Below, in pieces: positions 1-8,183 of a DNA stretch of 64,000 nt. A model generated the notes under the pieces. It made no database searches. It saw only the letters and a program-made list of their open reading frames with translations, and was not told where the DNA came from. The stretch's first letter is position 1; the number at the start of each line of letters is the position of its first letter. The stretch is from JBCBTD01 sp039818825 (GTDB lineage: Bacteria > Pseudomonadota > Alphaproteobacteria > Geminicoccales > Geminicoccaceae): the NCBI GenBank assembly GCA_039818825.1, contig JBCBTD010000012.1:1-64000 (forward strand). Reading direction: 5' to 3'. Made by a program: the position numbers and the translations under genes.

Positions 1-23
1 TGCCCGGCGGCCTCGATGGCCTG

Positions 24-152
24 CTAGCGTTCGGAAGGCGTGAACCGGAAGATCGCGTCGGACGGTACGCCCCAGCCCGACGTCGCGTCGTCGAGCCGAC
101 TCCGGCGATCGGCATCGACACACCGGTAGGACGCCGTCGGCGCCGTCGTCAT
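24..152 (-). CDS. Possible small hypothetical protein (42 aa)
   Basis: This short open frame has an ATG that overlaps the stop of the preceding acetyltransferase gene as ATGA, the coupling pattern seen elsewhere in this window. The peptide (start MTTAPTASYRC, end FRFTPSER) has no signal peptide, membrane segment or motif that I recognise. The frame closes with TAG and stays open for a few codons beyond it, so it could also be the head of a broken gene that continues past the window edge. The only support is the overlap with the upstream gene, so confidence is low. Confidence 0.3.
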   Translation of the reverse strand: MTTAPTASYRCVDADRRSRLDDATSGWGVPSDAIFRFTPSER

Positions 153-814
153 CTGCGCAGCGTCACTTCCGCGTGGAAACGCTCCAAGGCCTGGACATCG
201 CCGCCTTCGATCGCCGCCAAAGCCGCCTCGATGCGGGCGACCGGCCAGTCCCACCAGGCGAGGCGGTTCAGCGTGGCGATCTCGGCGTTGCTGAAGCGCA
301 TCCGGACGATCGTCGCCGGGTTGCCGGCGACCACCGCGTAGTCGGGCACGGTGCCGCCGACGACCGCGCCTGCGCCGACGACGACGCCGTTACCCAAGGT
401 CGCTCCCGGCAGGAGCATCGCATCACGCCCCAGCCAACAATCATGGCCGACCACCGTGTCTCGGCCGCGTGGCAGCGACCGGCGATAGCTGGAGAAGCGT
501 GCCTCGTCGAACACCGCGAACGGATAGGTGGAGATGCCGTCCATCGGGTGGTTGGCCGTCGCCGTGACGAACCTGACGCCCTCGGCGATCTGGCAGAATT
601 TGCCGATGCGCAAGCATTCCGGGGCGCCCGGGAACAGATAGGGCGCAAGCCGGACCGCAAAGTCCTCGGGCTCCGTCGAGTCGTGGGCATAGGTAAAGGC
701 GCCCACCTCGATGTTGGGGTGATCGATGATCGCACGGAGGAAGACGGTCGCACGGTGGCGGCTGCCGTCGGGAAGCACCAGCGGCCTCGCTTGCTCCGGG
801 TCAGGCAACGCCAC
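149..814 (-). CDS. Vat/CatB-like left-handed beta-helix O-acetyltransferase
   Basis: This 221-residue protein looks like an acetyl-CoA-dependent O-acetyltransferase of the xenobiotic acetyltransferase family (Vat, CatB), a trimeric cytoplasmic enzyme group. The catalytic histidine of that family lies in the motif ATANHPMDG near residue 88. A hexapeptide-repeat region follows (roughly residues 120-170, DTVVGHDCWLGRDAMLLPGA and then VVVGAGAVVGG), with the usual AGNPATIVRMRF closing segment and a helical C-terminus. The start is GTG, 7 bases after the acetoacetate decarboxylase stop, so the two are probably co-transcribed. The acceptor is unknown. Many chromosomal family members have no resistance role, and nothing here shows that it confers resistance. 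Confidence 0.9.
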   Translation of the reverse strand: MALPDPEQARPLVLPDGSRHRATVFLRAIIDHPNIEVGAFTYAHDSTEPEDFAVRLAPYLFPGAPECLRIGKFCQIAEGVRFVTATANHPMDGISTYPFAVFDEARFSSYRRSLPRGRDTVVGHDCWLGRDAMLLPGATLGNGVVVGAGAVVGGTVPDYAVVAGNPATIVRMRFSNAEIATLNRLAWWDWPVARIEAALAAIEGGDVQALERFHAEVTLRR

Positions 815-821
815 GTGCTGC

Positions 822-1568
822 TCACTCCTCCGCCATGTAGTCGTGGACGACGGTGCCGAGGCCCAGGGTCAGATCGCTCAGGACGTGCAACCCGGACACG
901 ACCTCCAGGACCGGCAACTCGGCGACCGGGGCAAGAGCATGGTGGAAGAGTTCGAGCGCCGCCGGGCCGGTCCAAGCCCCCTTCACCGCCAGGTCCTCGA
1001 TGTCGTAGCGGACCAGTTCGCAGATCCGCGGACGCACACAATCGACGTCGGGTATGATCTTGAGCAGGAAACCCGGCGTCGCCATGCTGGCGGCGACGCC
1101 TGCCGTATCGAGGGCGCGGTGCTTGTACCCCATGGTGCCCGTGGCTACCCGCACGGGGCCGTAATCGAGCGTGCCCAGCAAGGTGTCGGATTCGACGCTC
1201 AATGACGGCTGCGCCAACTTCTTGGGAAAGCCCCAGATCTCGCGGCCGCCGGCGATCGGTGCCTCGTCGTTGAGGAACATCGAGTGAACGTAGCTGCCGG
1301 CCGTGCCGTCGAGGCTGACCGGGATCACCTGGCCGGATTCCATATAGTCGCCGAAGCCAGCCGAGTCCGGCATGCGGATGAACTCGTACTTGACCACGGG
1401 CTCCCGGATTTCGAGCGGCTCCGGGACGACGCGACGGAGCGCACCGGGATCGGTTCGATAGGTGATCACCAGGAACTCGCGATCGACGAATCGATAGGGT
1501 CCGGGAGGATAGGATGGGCTCGTCAACGGCATTGCGAACGCATTCGCCTTCACATCATCGCGTTTCAA
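822..1568 (-). CDS. adc: Acetoacetate decarboxylase family protein
   Basis: This 248-residue protein has the size and motifs of acetoacetate decarboxylase, which converts acetoacetate to acetone and CO2 through a Schiff base with lysine. The catalytic lysine pair is visible in GREIWGFPKKLA (about residues 107-118). The N-terminus AFAMPLTSPSYPPGPYRF is typical of the family. The start is TTG at 1568, chosen because the family N-terminal block begins directly after it and a GGGAG sequence lies upstream. It is followed closely by the acetyltransferase gene. Several members of this superfamily act on other keto acids, so the substrate is inferred. Confidence 0.9.
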   Translation of the reverse strand: MKRDDVKANAFAMPLTSPSYPPGPYRFVDREFLVITYRTDPGALRRVVPEPLEIREPVVKYEFIRMPDSAGFGDYMESGQVIPVSLDGTAGSYVHSMFLNDEAPIAGGREIWGFPKKLAQPSLSVESDTLLGTLDYGPVRVATGTMGYKHRALDTAGVAASMATPGFLLKIIPDVDCVRPRICELVRYDIEDLAVKGAWTGPAALELFHHALAPVAELPVLEVVSGLHVLSDLTLGLGTVVHDYMAEE

Positions 1569-1621
1569 GACCTACTCCCGAAAGTACCGGCTTGGGCGGA
1601 CGCCCCCGGACGGCACTCACC

Positions 1622-3037
1622 TCACCGCTCCGGTAGGAGGAAGCGGAACGTCGTGCCGTCGGGGCCGGTACGCTCCAACACGAGGTCGCCGCCGTGGCGC
1701 CTGGCGACGTCGCGGGCGTTGTGCAGGCCGAGGCCGGTGCCGTCCGCTCGGCTGGTGCCGACGAACGGCTCGAACAGGTGCGGGCGGATCTGCTCGGGGA
1801 TCCCGGGGCCGGTGTCGGCAAAGCGAAGGACGACCATGCCGCCTTCGCGCCACGCCTCGACCGCGATCAGGCCGCCGGCTTCCGCCATCGCCTGGGCAGC
1901 GTTGGCGATGACGTTGCCGATGGCGCGGTGCAGTTGGTCCGGGTCGGCATGAACCGTCGCCGTCATCGGCACGTCGTTGCGCAGCCGCCAGCGCTCGCCA
2001 TAGCCTGGCGCGACCTCGGCCGCAGCGGCGACGAACGGGGCCAGCGTCACGCGCTCGCGGCGCAACTCCGGTGTCTCGCTCCTGGCAAAGGCGAGGGTTT
2101 CGGCGCAGAGCGCTGTCGCCCGCTCCAGCGCCGCGATCAGTCGCGGCGCTACCCGTTTCACCTGCGGATCGGCGCTCGCCTCCAGCCGGTCGGAGAGCAG
2201 AATGGCCGACGCCAGCACGTTGCGGAGGTCGTGGTTGATCTTGCCGACCGCGCCGCCAAGGGCGGCGAGCCGTTCCTTCTGGCGCAACGCGTCGCGCACC
2301 CGGCGCTGCATCCGCGCTGTCTCGCGCTGCACGACGCCGAGTTCGTCCGTCCGCAACGTCGCCGGCGCCACCGCGTCGGGATCCTCAGGATTCTCGCGGA
2401 ACGCCATGACGTTGTCGGTCAGCCGCTCCAGCGGGTCGACGATCAGCCGCCGCAGCCACAAGAAGAGACAGCCGGCGACCAGCGCCGACAGGAACAACGA
2501 GAGCTGCAGGATGCGTCCGGAATAGGCCGTCAGCTCGATGCAAAGCGGCCGCTCCGGCACCACGATTTCCACCAGAACATCCGGATCGTGCGGCGAGGGG
2601 CCGGTCACACGGATGATCCGGTCATCACCGCGGAGCATCGCGCGGAGCGCGTTGAGCACCATCGACGGGATGCTCTCCGACGACAGGTCGTAGGTGGCGT
2701 CGACCCGTGACGGCTCGCCGATCATCATCACCTGGTCGCCGTTCTGGACCCGCGCGGCGATCAAGCCGGCCTGGGCCAGGAGCTCGCGCTCGACCTCCGG
2801 CTTGATCGGCATGTCCTCGACCGCCAGCGTCGCCGTCGCTGCCAGATGGGCGGCGCGCAGGTTCTCTTTGAGGTACTCCATCCGGAAGCGCGAGATCGAC
2901 GGAACGTAGATCAGGACCTCGCCGATCAAGACCAGGACGACGGTGACCAGTAGCAAACGCGCGCTGAGGCCCCGGAACATCCGCGGTTTCCGGCGCTCGT
3001 CGATGCGCGAAGAAGCACTACGCGGCAGGACCGCCAT
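1622..3037 (-). CDS. Orphan HAMP-type sensor histidine kinase
   Basis: A membrane sensor kinase with an N-terminal membrane segment (LLLVTVVLVLIGEVLIYV), a periplasmic region, a second membrane segment (LSLFLSALVAGCLFLWL) and a HAMP-like linker. The dimerisation box is GKINHDLRNVLASAILL and the ATPase domain has NVIANAAQAM, DTGPGIP and GTGLGLHNA. No response regulator gene is adjacent, so its partner lies elsewhere. I chose the ATG at 3037, which follows a GAGAGG sequence. A GTG at 3088 would add 17 residues, but it lies on the -35 box of the divergent rpmH promoter. The signal sensed is unknown. Confidence 0.92.
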   Translation of the reverse strand: MAVLPRSASSRIDERRKPRMFRGLSARLLLVTVVLVLIGEVLIYVPSISRFRMEYLKENLRAAHLAATATLAVEDMPIKPEVERELLAQAGLIAARVQNGDQVMMIGEPSRVDATYDLSSESIPSMVLNALRAMLRGDDRIIRVTGPSPHDPDVLVEIVVPERPLCIELTAYSGRILQLSLFLSALVAGCLFLWLRRLIVDPLERLTDNVMAFRENPEDPDAVAPATLRTDELGVVQRETARMQRRVRDALRQKERLAALGGAVGKINHDLRNVLASAILLSDRLEASADPQVKRVAPRLIAALERATALCAETLAFARSETPELRRERVTLAPFVAAAAEVAPGYGERWRLRNDVPMTATVHADPDQLHRAIGNVIANAAQAMAEAGGLIAVEAWREGGMVVLRFADTGPGIPEQIRPHLFEPFVGTSRADGTGLGLHNARDVARRHGGDLVLERTGPDGTTFRFLLPER

Positions 3038-3081
3038 GTCTCGTACGTCCTCTCGCGCGGGCAAACTGGCCGACGGCGCGT

Positions 3082-3110
3082 TTGACACGTGCCGGCCCGC
3101 TCCCTATAGA
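3082..3110 (+). promoter_or_regulatory. Strong sigma-70-type promoter of the rpmH-argB operon
   Basis: TTGACA at 3082-3087 and TATAGA at 3105-3110 are separated by exactly 17 bases, a near-consensus housekeeping promoter. It sits about 35 bases upstream of the rpmH start and points into the rpmH-rnpA-yidD-yidC-engB-argB run. This fits the high expression of ribosomal protein L34. It overlaps the 5' end of the divergent histidine kinase frame. Confidence 0.75.
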
Positions 3111-3143
3111 CCGCGCGTTGTTTCCGGGTGAAAGGGTTCACAG

Positions 3144-3278
3144 GTGAAGCGTACCTATCAACCGAGCCGGCTGGTTCGCAAGCGGCGTCACGGATTCCGC
3201 TCGCGGATGGCGACGGCCGGTGGGCGCAAAATCATTGCCGCCCGGCGCGCGCGCGGCCGGAAACGTCTCTCCGCCTGA
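3144..3278 (+). CDS. rpmH: 50S ribosomal protein L34
   Basis: This is a 44-codon GTG-start frame encoding the very basic L34 of the large ribosomal subunit. It begins MKRTYQPSRLVRKRRHGF and continues through RMATAGGRKIIAARRARGRK, which is the invariant L34 signature. It is the first gene of the operon behind a near-consensus promoter. Its last 59 bases overlap the longest possible reading of rnpA in another frame. Identity is secure from length, motif and position. Confidence 0.98.
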   Translation: MKRTYQPSRLVRKRRHGFRSRMATAGGRKIIAARRARGRKRLSA

Positions 3279-3627
3279 CACCGGCACGGGTCGGATCGTC
3301 CGACTCGTCCACCGGTCTTCGTTCCTGCGTGCTGCCAAGGGGGCCCGCGTCGTCAAGCCGGCTTTCGTGCTGCAAGTTCGGCGGCGCGAGGATGGCCCGG
3401 ACATCGGCATCGGGTTCACCGCGTCACGCCGGGTCGGCAACGCGGTCAAGCGCAACCGCGCGCGCCGCCGCTTGAAGGAGGTTGCTCGCCAAGTGTTGCC
3501 GCAGCACGCCATGCCCGGTCACGACTACGTCCTGGTCGCGCGCGGCACGACCGGCGGTTACCCCTTCGCGACGCTCGGCACCGACCTCGTCGATGCGCTG
3601 CGCCAGTCGCGAGCGCGATCATGCTGA
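3220..3627 (+). CDS. rnpA: Ribonuclease P protein component
   Basis: Encodes the basic protein subunit of RNase P, which matures the 5' ends of tRNAs together with the RNA subunit. The conserved helix is present as GNAVKRNRARRRLKEVAR, and FTASRRVG precedes it. The conserved core starts at about IVRLVHRSSFLRAAKG. No start codon lies between the rpmH stop and that core. The first usable starts are ATG at 3220 or TTG at 3235, both inside rpmH in another frame, giving about 130-135 residues against a usual 110-120. The gene ends 7 bases inside yidD, so rpmH, rnpA and yidD form an overlapping chain. Confidence 0.95.
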   Translation: MGAKSLPPGARAAGNVSPPDTGTGRIVRLVHRSSFLRAAKGARVVKPAFVLQVRRREDGPDIGIGFTASRRVGNAVKRNRARRRLKEVARQVLPQHAMPGHDYVLVARGTTGGYPFATLGTDLVDALRQSRARSC

Positions 3628-3869
3628 GCCGGTTGTTCGCTTGGCCGTTGATCCTGGTCGTGCTCCTCTATCGCTACGGTTTATCACCGCTGCTCGGGCG
3701 GCCTTGTCGGTTTCATCCGAGCTGTTCCGCCTACGCGCTAGAGGCGCTACACCGTCATGGCGCGATACGCGGCGGGTGGTACACGTTGCGCCGCGTCACA
3801 CGTTGTCATCCCTGGGGTGGCGCCGGATACGACCCGGTGCCGACCGTCCCTCAACCTCCGTCGAAATGA
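3621..3869 (+). CDS. yidD: Membrane protein insertion efficiency factor YidD
   Basis: A small 82-residue protein that assists YidC-dependent insertion of inner-membrane proteins. It has an N-terminal amphipathic or membrane-associated helix (LFAWPLILVVLLYRYGLSPL) and the family signature CRFHPSCSAYALEALHRHG, followed by GGWYTLRRVTRCHPWG. It overlaps the end of rnpA by 7 bases and is followed by yidC, the standard order. Its length is normal for the family. Confidence 0.97.
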   Translation: MLSRLFAWPLILVVLLYRYGLSPLLGRPCRFHPSCSAYALEALHRHGAIRGGWYTLRRVTRCHPWGGAGYDPVPTVPQPPSK

Positions 3870-3884
3870 GCCGCCCGGCCCGTC

Positions 3885-5597
3885 ATGCCCGAGCAACGCA
3901 ATCTCATCCTCGCCATTGCCCTGTCGATCGGCATCATTCTGGCGTTCCAGTACTTCTACGAGATGCCGCGGATGCAGGCGCAGCAGGAAGCTGCGCGCCA
4001 GCAGGCGCTGATCGAGCAGGAGACCACCGCTGAGGCGGTGCGGCCGACGGCGCGGCCGGACACCAGTGCCGGCGCGGCCGCGGGCGAGGCGGTTGCGGTC
4101 GATGCGCCGCGGCTGACCATCGACAACGGCCGCCTGCAGGGCAGCATGTCGCTTGCCGGCGCGCGCCTCGACGAACTGCGTCTGACCGACTACCGGGTCG
4201 CTCTCGACCCGAACAGCCCGCTGGTGCAGATTCTGGCACCCGTCGGCTCCGATCGTCCGGAATTCGCGGAGTTCGGCTGGGTTGCCGAGGACGGCGTCGA
4301 CGTCCCGGACAATCAGACGCTTTGGACGGTCGTCGGCAACGAACGACTCACGGCCGCGACCCCGGTCACCCTGAGGTGGGACAACGGCGCCGGTCTCATC
4401 TTCGACAAGCAGATCGCCGTCGACGACAACTACATGTTCACCTTCACTCAGAAGGTCACCAACAACAGCGGTAGCCCGGTCACGCTGCTGCCCTATGGCC
4501 TCGTCAGTCGTTGGTACACACCCGAGACGACCGGTATCTGGATCCTCCACGAGGGGCCGATCGGCGTGTTGAACGACACGCTGGAGGAGATCGACTACAG
4601 CAATTTGCGCGAAGACGGCGAGATCGCCTTCGACAGCAACGGTGGTTGGCTGGGTATCACCGACAAGTACTGGCTGACGGCCCTCGTCCCGGACCAGGCC
4701 CACCAGCTCCGTGCGACGTTCAAATACATCGATCGCGGCACGTCCGGCCGCTGGCAGACGGACTATCTGCGGGCCGCCGTGACCGTCGCACCCGGCGGCT
4801 CGACCGAGGTGGTCGACCACCTGTTCGCCGGGGCCAAAGAGGTCCGGTTGCTCGATCAGTATCGCGATGCCCTCGGCGCCACGTTGTTCGACCGCGCCGT
4901 CGATTTCGGCTGGTTCTGGTTCCTGACCAAGCCGTTCTTTTACACCCTGCACTGGCTGTACGTCGTTACCGGCAACTACGGTGTCGCGATCCTGATCGTG
5001 ACGCTGCTGGTGAAGCTGTTGTTCTTCCCCCTGGCCAACAAGTCGTACAAAGCGATGAGCCAGATGAAGGCGCTTCAGCCTGAAATGCTGAAGATTCGCG
5101 AGCGCCACGAAAACGATCGCGAAAAAATGAATCAGGAAATGATGGCGCTTTACAAGCGAGAAAAGGTCAATCCGGCAGCAGGATGTTTGCCGATCTTGGT
5201 GCAGATCCCAGTGTTTTTCGCTTTGTACAAAGTGCTCTTCGTATCCATCGAAATGCGACACGCGCCATTTTTTGGCTGGATCCAGGACCTGTCGGCGCCG
5301 GATCCGACGACGTTGTTCAACCTGTTTGGCCTGTTCCCGTTCGTGCCGCCGGCGTGGATCCCGCTGATCGGCGTGTGGCCGATCCTGATGGGCGCCACCA
5401 TGTGGCTGCAGACCAAGCTCAATCCAACGCCGCCCGATCCGATCCAAGCGCGGGTGATGGCGTTCCTGCCGCTGATCTTCGTCTTCCTGTTCGCGACGTT
5501 CCCGGCCGGACTGGTCATCTACTGGACCTGGAACAACGTGCTGTCGGTCGGCCAGCAATGGCTGATCATGCGCCGCATGAACGTGTCGATCACCTGA
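3885..5597 (+). CDS. yidC: Membrane protein insertase YidC
   Basis: A 570-residue inner-membrane insertase, alone or with SecYEG. It has an N-terminal membrane anchor (LILAIALSIGIILAFQYFY), a large periplasmic beta domain (about residues 60-340), then the conserved insertase core starting near FFYTLHWLYVVTGNYGVAILIV. The signature NPAAGCLPILVQIPVFFALY and the later segments WPILMGATMWLQ and FPAGLVIYWTWNNVLSVGQQ follow. Length and domain order match Gram-negative YidC. The stretch around 5080-5280 has visibly lower GC than the rest of the gene, probably because of its Lys/Asn/Met/Phe content. Confidence 0.98.
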   Translation: MPEQRNLILAIALSIGIILAFQYFYEMPRMQAQQEAARQQALIEQETTAEAVRPTARPDTSAGAAAGEAVAVDAPRLTIDNGRLQGSMSLAGARLDELRLTDYRVALDPNSPLVQILAPVGSDRPEFAEFGWVAEDGVDVPDNQTLWTVVGNERLTAATPVTLRWDNGAGLIFDKQIAVDDNYMFTFTQKVTNNSGSPVTLLPYGLVSRWYTPETTGIWILHEGPIGVLNDTLEEIDYSNLREDGEIAFDSNGGWLGITDKYWLTALVPDQAHQLRATFKYIDRGTSGRWQTDYLRAAVTVAPGGSTEVVDHLFAGAKEVRLLDQYRDALGATLFDRAVDFGWFWFLTKPFFYTLHWLYVVTGNYGVAILIVTLLVKLLFFPLANKSYKAMSQMKALQPEMLKIRERHENDREKMNQEMMALYKREKVNPAAGCLPILVQIPVFFALYKVLFVSIEMRHAPFFGWIQDLSAPDPTTLFNLFGLFPFVPPAWIPLIGVWPILMGATMWLQTKLNPTPPDPIQARVMAFLPLIFVFLFATFPAGLVIYWTWNNVLSVGQQWLIMRRMNVSIT

Positions 5598-5609
5598 GGC
5601 AGCCACAGG

Positions 5610-6293
5610 GTGCACGACCCGGACGCCATCGATACACCGGAGCGATTGGCGTTCGGCCACTGGCTGTTCGCCCAGCCATGCTCCTTCCTGCGTGGCGCGC
5701 GGAGCCGTGGCGACCTACCGCCGTTCACTTTGCCTGAAGTCGCCTTCGCCGGTCGCTCCAACGTCGGCAAGTCGTCTTTGATCAACGCCCTGACCCGACG
5801 CGGCAATCTCGCGCGTACGTCCAACACCCCAGGCCGCACTCAGGAGGTCAACTTCTTCGACCTGGGCGGCCAGCTGATTCTGGTCGATCTGCCGGGCTAT
5901 GGGTTCGCCCAAGCGCCGAAAGCGACGGTCGAGGCATGGCAGACTCTGATCCGCCAGTATCTGCGTGGCCGTCCGACCTTGCGTTTGGCCTGTGTTCTGG
6001 TCGACGCTCGCCACGGGCTGAAACCACCGGACCACGACGTGATGGCGCTGCTCGGCAAGGCGGCGGTGCCGTTTCTGGTCGTCCTGACCAAGTCCGATCT
6101 GGTGAAGCCGCCGGCATTGGCGGCGCTGACCGGGGACCTGGAGGCCACGCTGCGCGTGACGCCGGCGGCGCTGCCGACACCTCATCCGACGTCTAGTGCC
6201 AAGGGCGTCGGCATCGAAACGCTGCGCGCACGGCTGGCGATGCACGCCGATGCCGAAGCGGCTCGGGCCGTGCAGGAGCAACCCCGACCATGA
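5610..6293 (+). CDS. engB: Ribosome biogenesis GTPase EngB (YihA/YsxC)
   Basis: A 227-residue TRAFAC-class GTPase needed for late assembly of the large ribosomal subunit. The G motifs are clear: G1 GRSNVGKSS, the TP of G2 in SNTPGRTQ, G3 DLPGYG, G4 TKSD and G5 SSAKG. The start is GTG at 5610, 12 bases after yidC. The stop overlaps the argB start as ATGA, so the two are translationally coupled. Confidence 0.97.
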   Translation: MHDPDAIDTPERLAFGHWLFAQPCSFLRGARSRGDLPPFTLPEVAFAGRSNVGKSSLINALTRRGNLARTSNTPGRTQEVNFFDLGGQLILVDLPGYGFAQAPKATVEAWQTLIRQYLRGRPTLRLACVLVDARHGLKPPDHDVMALLGKAAVPFLVVLTKSDLVKPPALAALTGDLEATLRVTPAALPTPHPTSSAKGVGIETLRARLAMHADAEAARAVQEQPRP

Positions 6294-7189
6294 CCGACCG
6301 GCAAGCCGACCACGACCGAATCACGGCGACCCTGATCGAAGCCCTGCCGTACATGCGGCGATTTCAGGGCGAGACGTTCGTGGTGAAGTTCGGCGGCCAC
6401 GCCATGGGCTCGTCCGAACTCACCCACGACTTCGCCCGCGACGTGGTGCTCTTGAAGCAGGTCGGCATGAACCCCGTCGTCGTTCACGGCGGCGGCCCTC
6501 AGATCAAGACGCTCCTGGACAAGCTGGCGATCCAGAGTGAGTTCGTCGACGGGCTACGGGTGACGGACGCGGCCACGGTCGAGGTCGTCGAGATGGTCCT
6601 CGCCGGCAAGATCAACAAGGAGATCGTCGCCGCCATCCACAGCGCCGGTGGCCGCGCCGTGGGGCTGTCGGGCAAGGACGGCAAGCTGATGCGGGCGAAG
6701 AAGCTGACCCGGACCAAGCGTGACCCGGAGAGCAGCATCGAACAGATCCTCGACCTCGGGTTCGTCGGCGAGCCCGAGCACGTCGACACGACGCTGCTGG
6801 AGCACCTGATCACCACCGACGTCATTCCGGTGATCGCACCCGTGGCGTTCGGCGACGATGGTCATACCTACAACGTCAATGCCGACACCGCGGCTGGCGC
6901 CGTTGCTGCGGCTTTGGCGGCCCGCAAGCTCTACATGCTGACCGACGTCGCTGGGGTCCTCGACGCCGAGGGTGCGCTGTTGCAGGCGCTGACCACGGAG
7001 CACGCCCGCCGCCTGATCGCCGACGGGACCGTCCATGGCGGCATGATCCCGAAGATCGAGACCTGCCTCGCCGCCGTCGACCGCGGCGTCGGCGCCGCCT
7101 ACGTGGTCGACGGTCGTCTGCCTCACGTGCTGCTGTTGGAAGTGTTCACCGAAGCCGGCGTCGGCACGGCGATCTTGCCCGAAGGCTGA
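6290..7189 (+). CDS. argB: Acetylglutamate kinase
   Basis: Catalyses the ATP-dependent phosphorylation of N-acetylglutamate, the second step of arginine biosynthesis. The 299-residue protein has the amino acid kinase fold motifs FVVKFGGHAMG, VVVHGGGPQI and FVDGLRVTDAATVEVVEMVL. It also has YNVNADTAAGAVAAAL, LTDVAGVLD and GGMIPKIETCLAAV. The length and N-terminal extension fit the arginine-inhibited hexameric type. It is the last gene of the rpmH operon and is coupled to engB by ATGA. Confidence 0.98.
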   Translation: MTDRQADHDRITATLIEALPYMRRFQGETFVVKFGGHAMGSSELTHDFARDVVLLKQVGMNPVVVHGGGPQIKTLLDKLAIQSEFVDGLRVTDAATVEVVEMVLAGKINKEIVAAIHSAGGRAVGLSGKDGKLMRAKKLTRTKRDPESSIEQILDLGFVGEPEHVDTTLLEHLITTDVIPVIAPVAFGDDGHTYNVNADTAAGAVAAALAARKLYMLTDVAGVLDAEGALLQALTTEHARRLIADGTVHGGMIPKIETCLAAVDRGVGAAYVVDGRLPHVLLLEVFTEAGVGTAILPEG

Positions 7190-7201
7190 GCCGTCGTCGG
7201 T

Positions 7202-8158
7202 TCAGGCGGGTGTCAACGACCGGCCGGCTGCTGCAGCGCTGCGGCGGCGCTTGTCCTCGTACATGCGGCGGTCGGCACGCGCCAACACGTCGTCGGTATC
7301 CTGGCTGGCGTCGCCGGCGTCCAGGACCAGGCCACCGACACTGGCGCGCACCGTGAACGCGACGGTGGCCACGGCGACCGGCGCCTCGATGGCCGCACGA
7401 ACCCGGCCGATGACCGCGCGCAACGCCGCGTCCGTCGCGACGTCGGGCACCAGAATCAGAAACTCGTCGCCGCCGAGCCGGCCGACGACCGCCGCGGGGC
7501 GCAAGGTCGCGACCAAGCGGCGCGCCAGCACCTCGAGAACGCGATCACCGACGACGTGGCCATGGCGGTCGTTGATGGCCTTGAAGCCGTCGAGATCGAC
7601 GACCAACAGCCCGAGGCCGTCGGATGGCAGGTCGCGGAGGCGTCGCGCCAACTGCGATTGGAACGCGCGGTTGTTCAACACCCCGGTGAGCGGATCGAGC
7701 CGAGCGCGGCGTTCCGCATCTTCGGCTCGCCGGCACTCTACGGTGATGTCGGTGCAGGCGACGATGCAGCCGCCGCCCGGCAGGCCCGCGAGATCGAAGC
7801 GGACCCTGAGACCGTCGGTGCTGGTGGGCGGGTGGTCGATCCGCAAGTTGCGTCGTCGACCGCCGAGGACCGCGGCCACGCCCGCTGCCAACGCCGTCGG
7901 TTCGTCGCCACCCAGTGCGGTCCAATGCGCGACGGCGTCGACGCCGAGGTCCAAGGAGACCATGTCCGCTGCGGCGAAGCTCCCCCTGAGGTTCGCCCAG
8001 GCGAGGTTGCGCGAGACGACGATGCCGAATGCGTCGATGACGATCGTCGCCACGGGATGGGCATCCAGTATCGGCGACGCATCGGTCATCCGACGATCCA
8101 GTTCGTTGGCCAATGGGTCGGCACGCACCCACCGTTCGATGTATACACTCCCAGCCAT
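7202..8158 (-). CDS. PAS-GGDEF protein, probable diguanylate cyclase
   Basis: A protein of about 318 residues with an N-terminal PAS-like sensor (SPILDAHPVATIVIDAFGIV and following) and a C-terminal GGDEF domain (LDPLTGVLNNRAFQSQL, then GRLGGDEFLILV). The active-site GGDEF is intact, so cyclic di-GMP synthesis is predicted. The inhibitory RxxD site five residues before GGDEF is not kept (RPAA), so product feedback at the canonical site is unlikely. I chose the ATG at 8158, 26 bases after the oligopeptidase stop. An upstream ATG at 8191 overlaps that gene, and another at 8089 starts just before the PAS domain. No membrane segment is seen. Confidence 0.9.
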   Translation of the reverse strand: MAGSVYIERWVRADPLANELDRRMTDASPILDAHPVATIVIDAFGIVVSRNLAWANLRGSFAAADMVSLDLGVDAVAHWTALGGDEPTALAAGVAAVLGGRRRNLRIDHPPTSTDGLRVRFDLAGLPGGGCIVACTDITVECRRAEDAERRARLDPLTGVLNNRAFQSQLARRLRDLPSDGLGLLVVDLDGFKAINDRHGHVVGDRVLEVLARRLVATLRPAAVVGRLGGDEFLILVPDVATDAALRAVIGRVRAAIEAPVAVATVAFTVRASVGGLVLDAGDASQDTDDVLARADRRMYEDKRRRSAAAAGRSLTPA

Positions 8159-8183
8159 GCCCAAAGCGGCACGGCGCCACGTC

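Noticed and set aside
3747..5660. 637-residue open frame on the minus strand
   Set aside because: It is exactly opposite yidC, its product is Arg/Gln/Asp-rich without domains, and such long antisense frames are expected in high-GC coding DNA.
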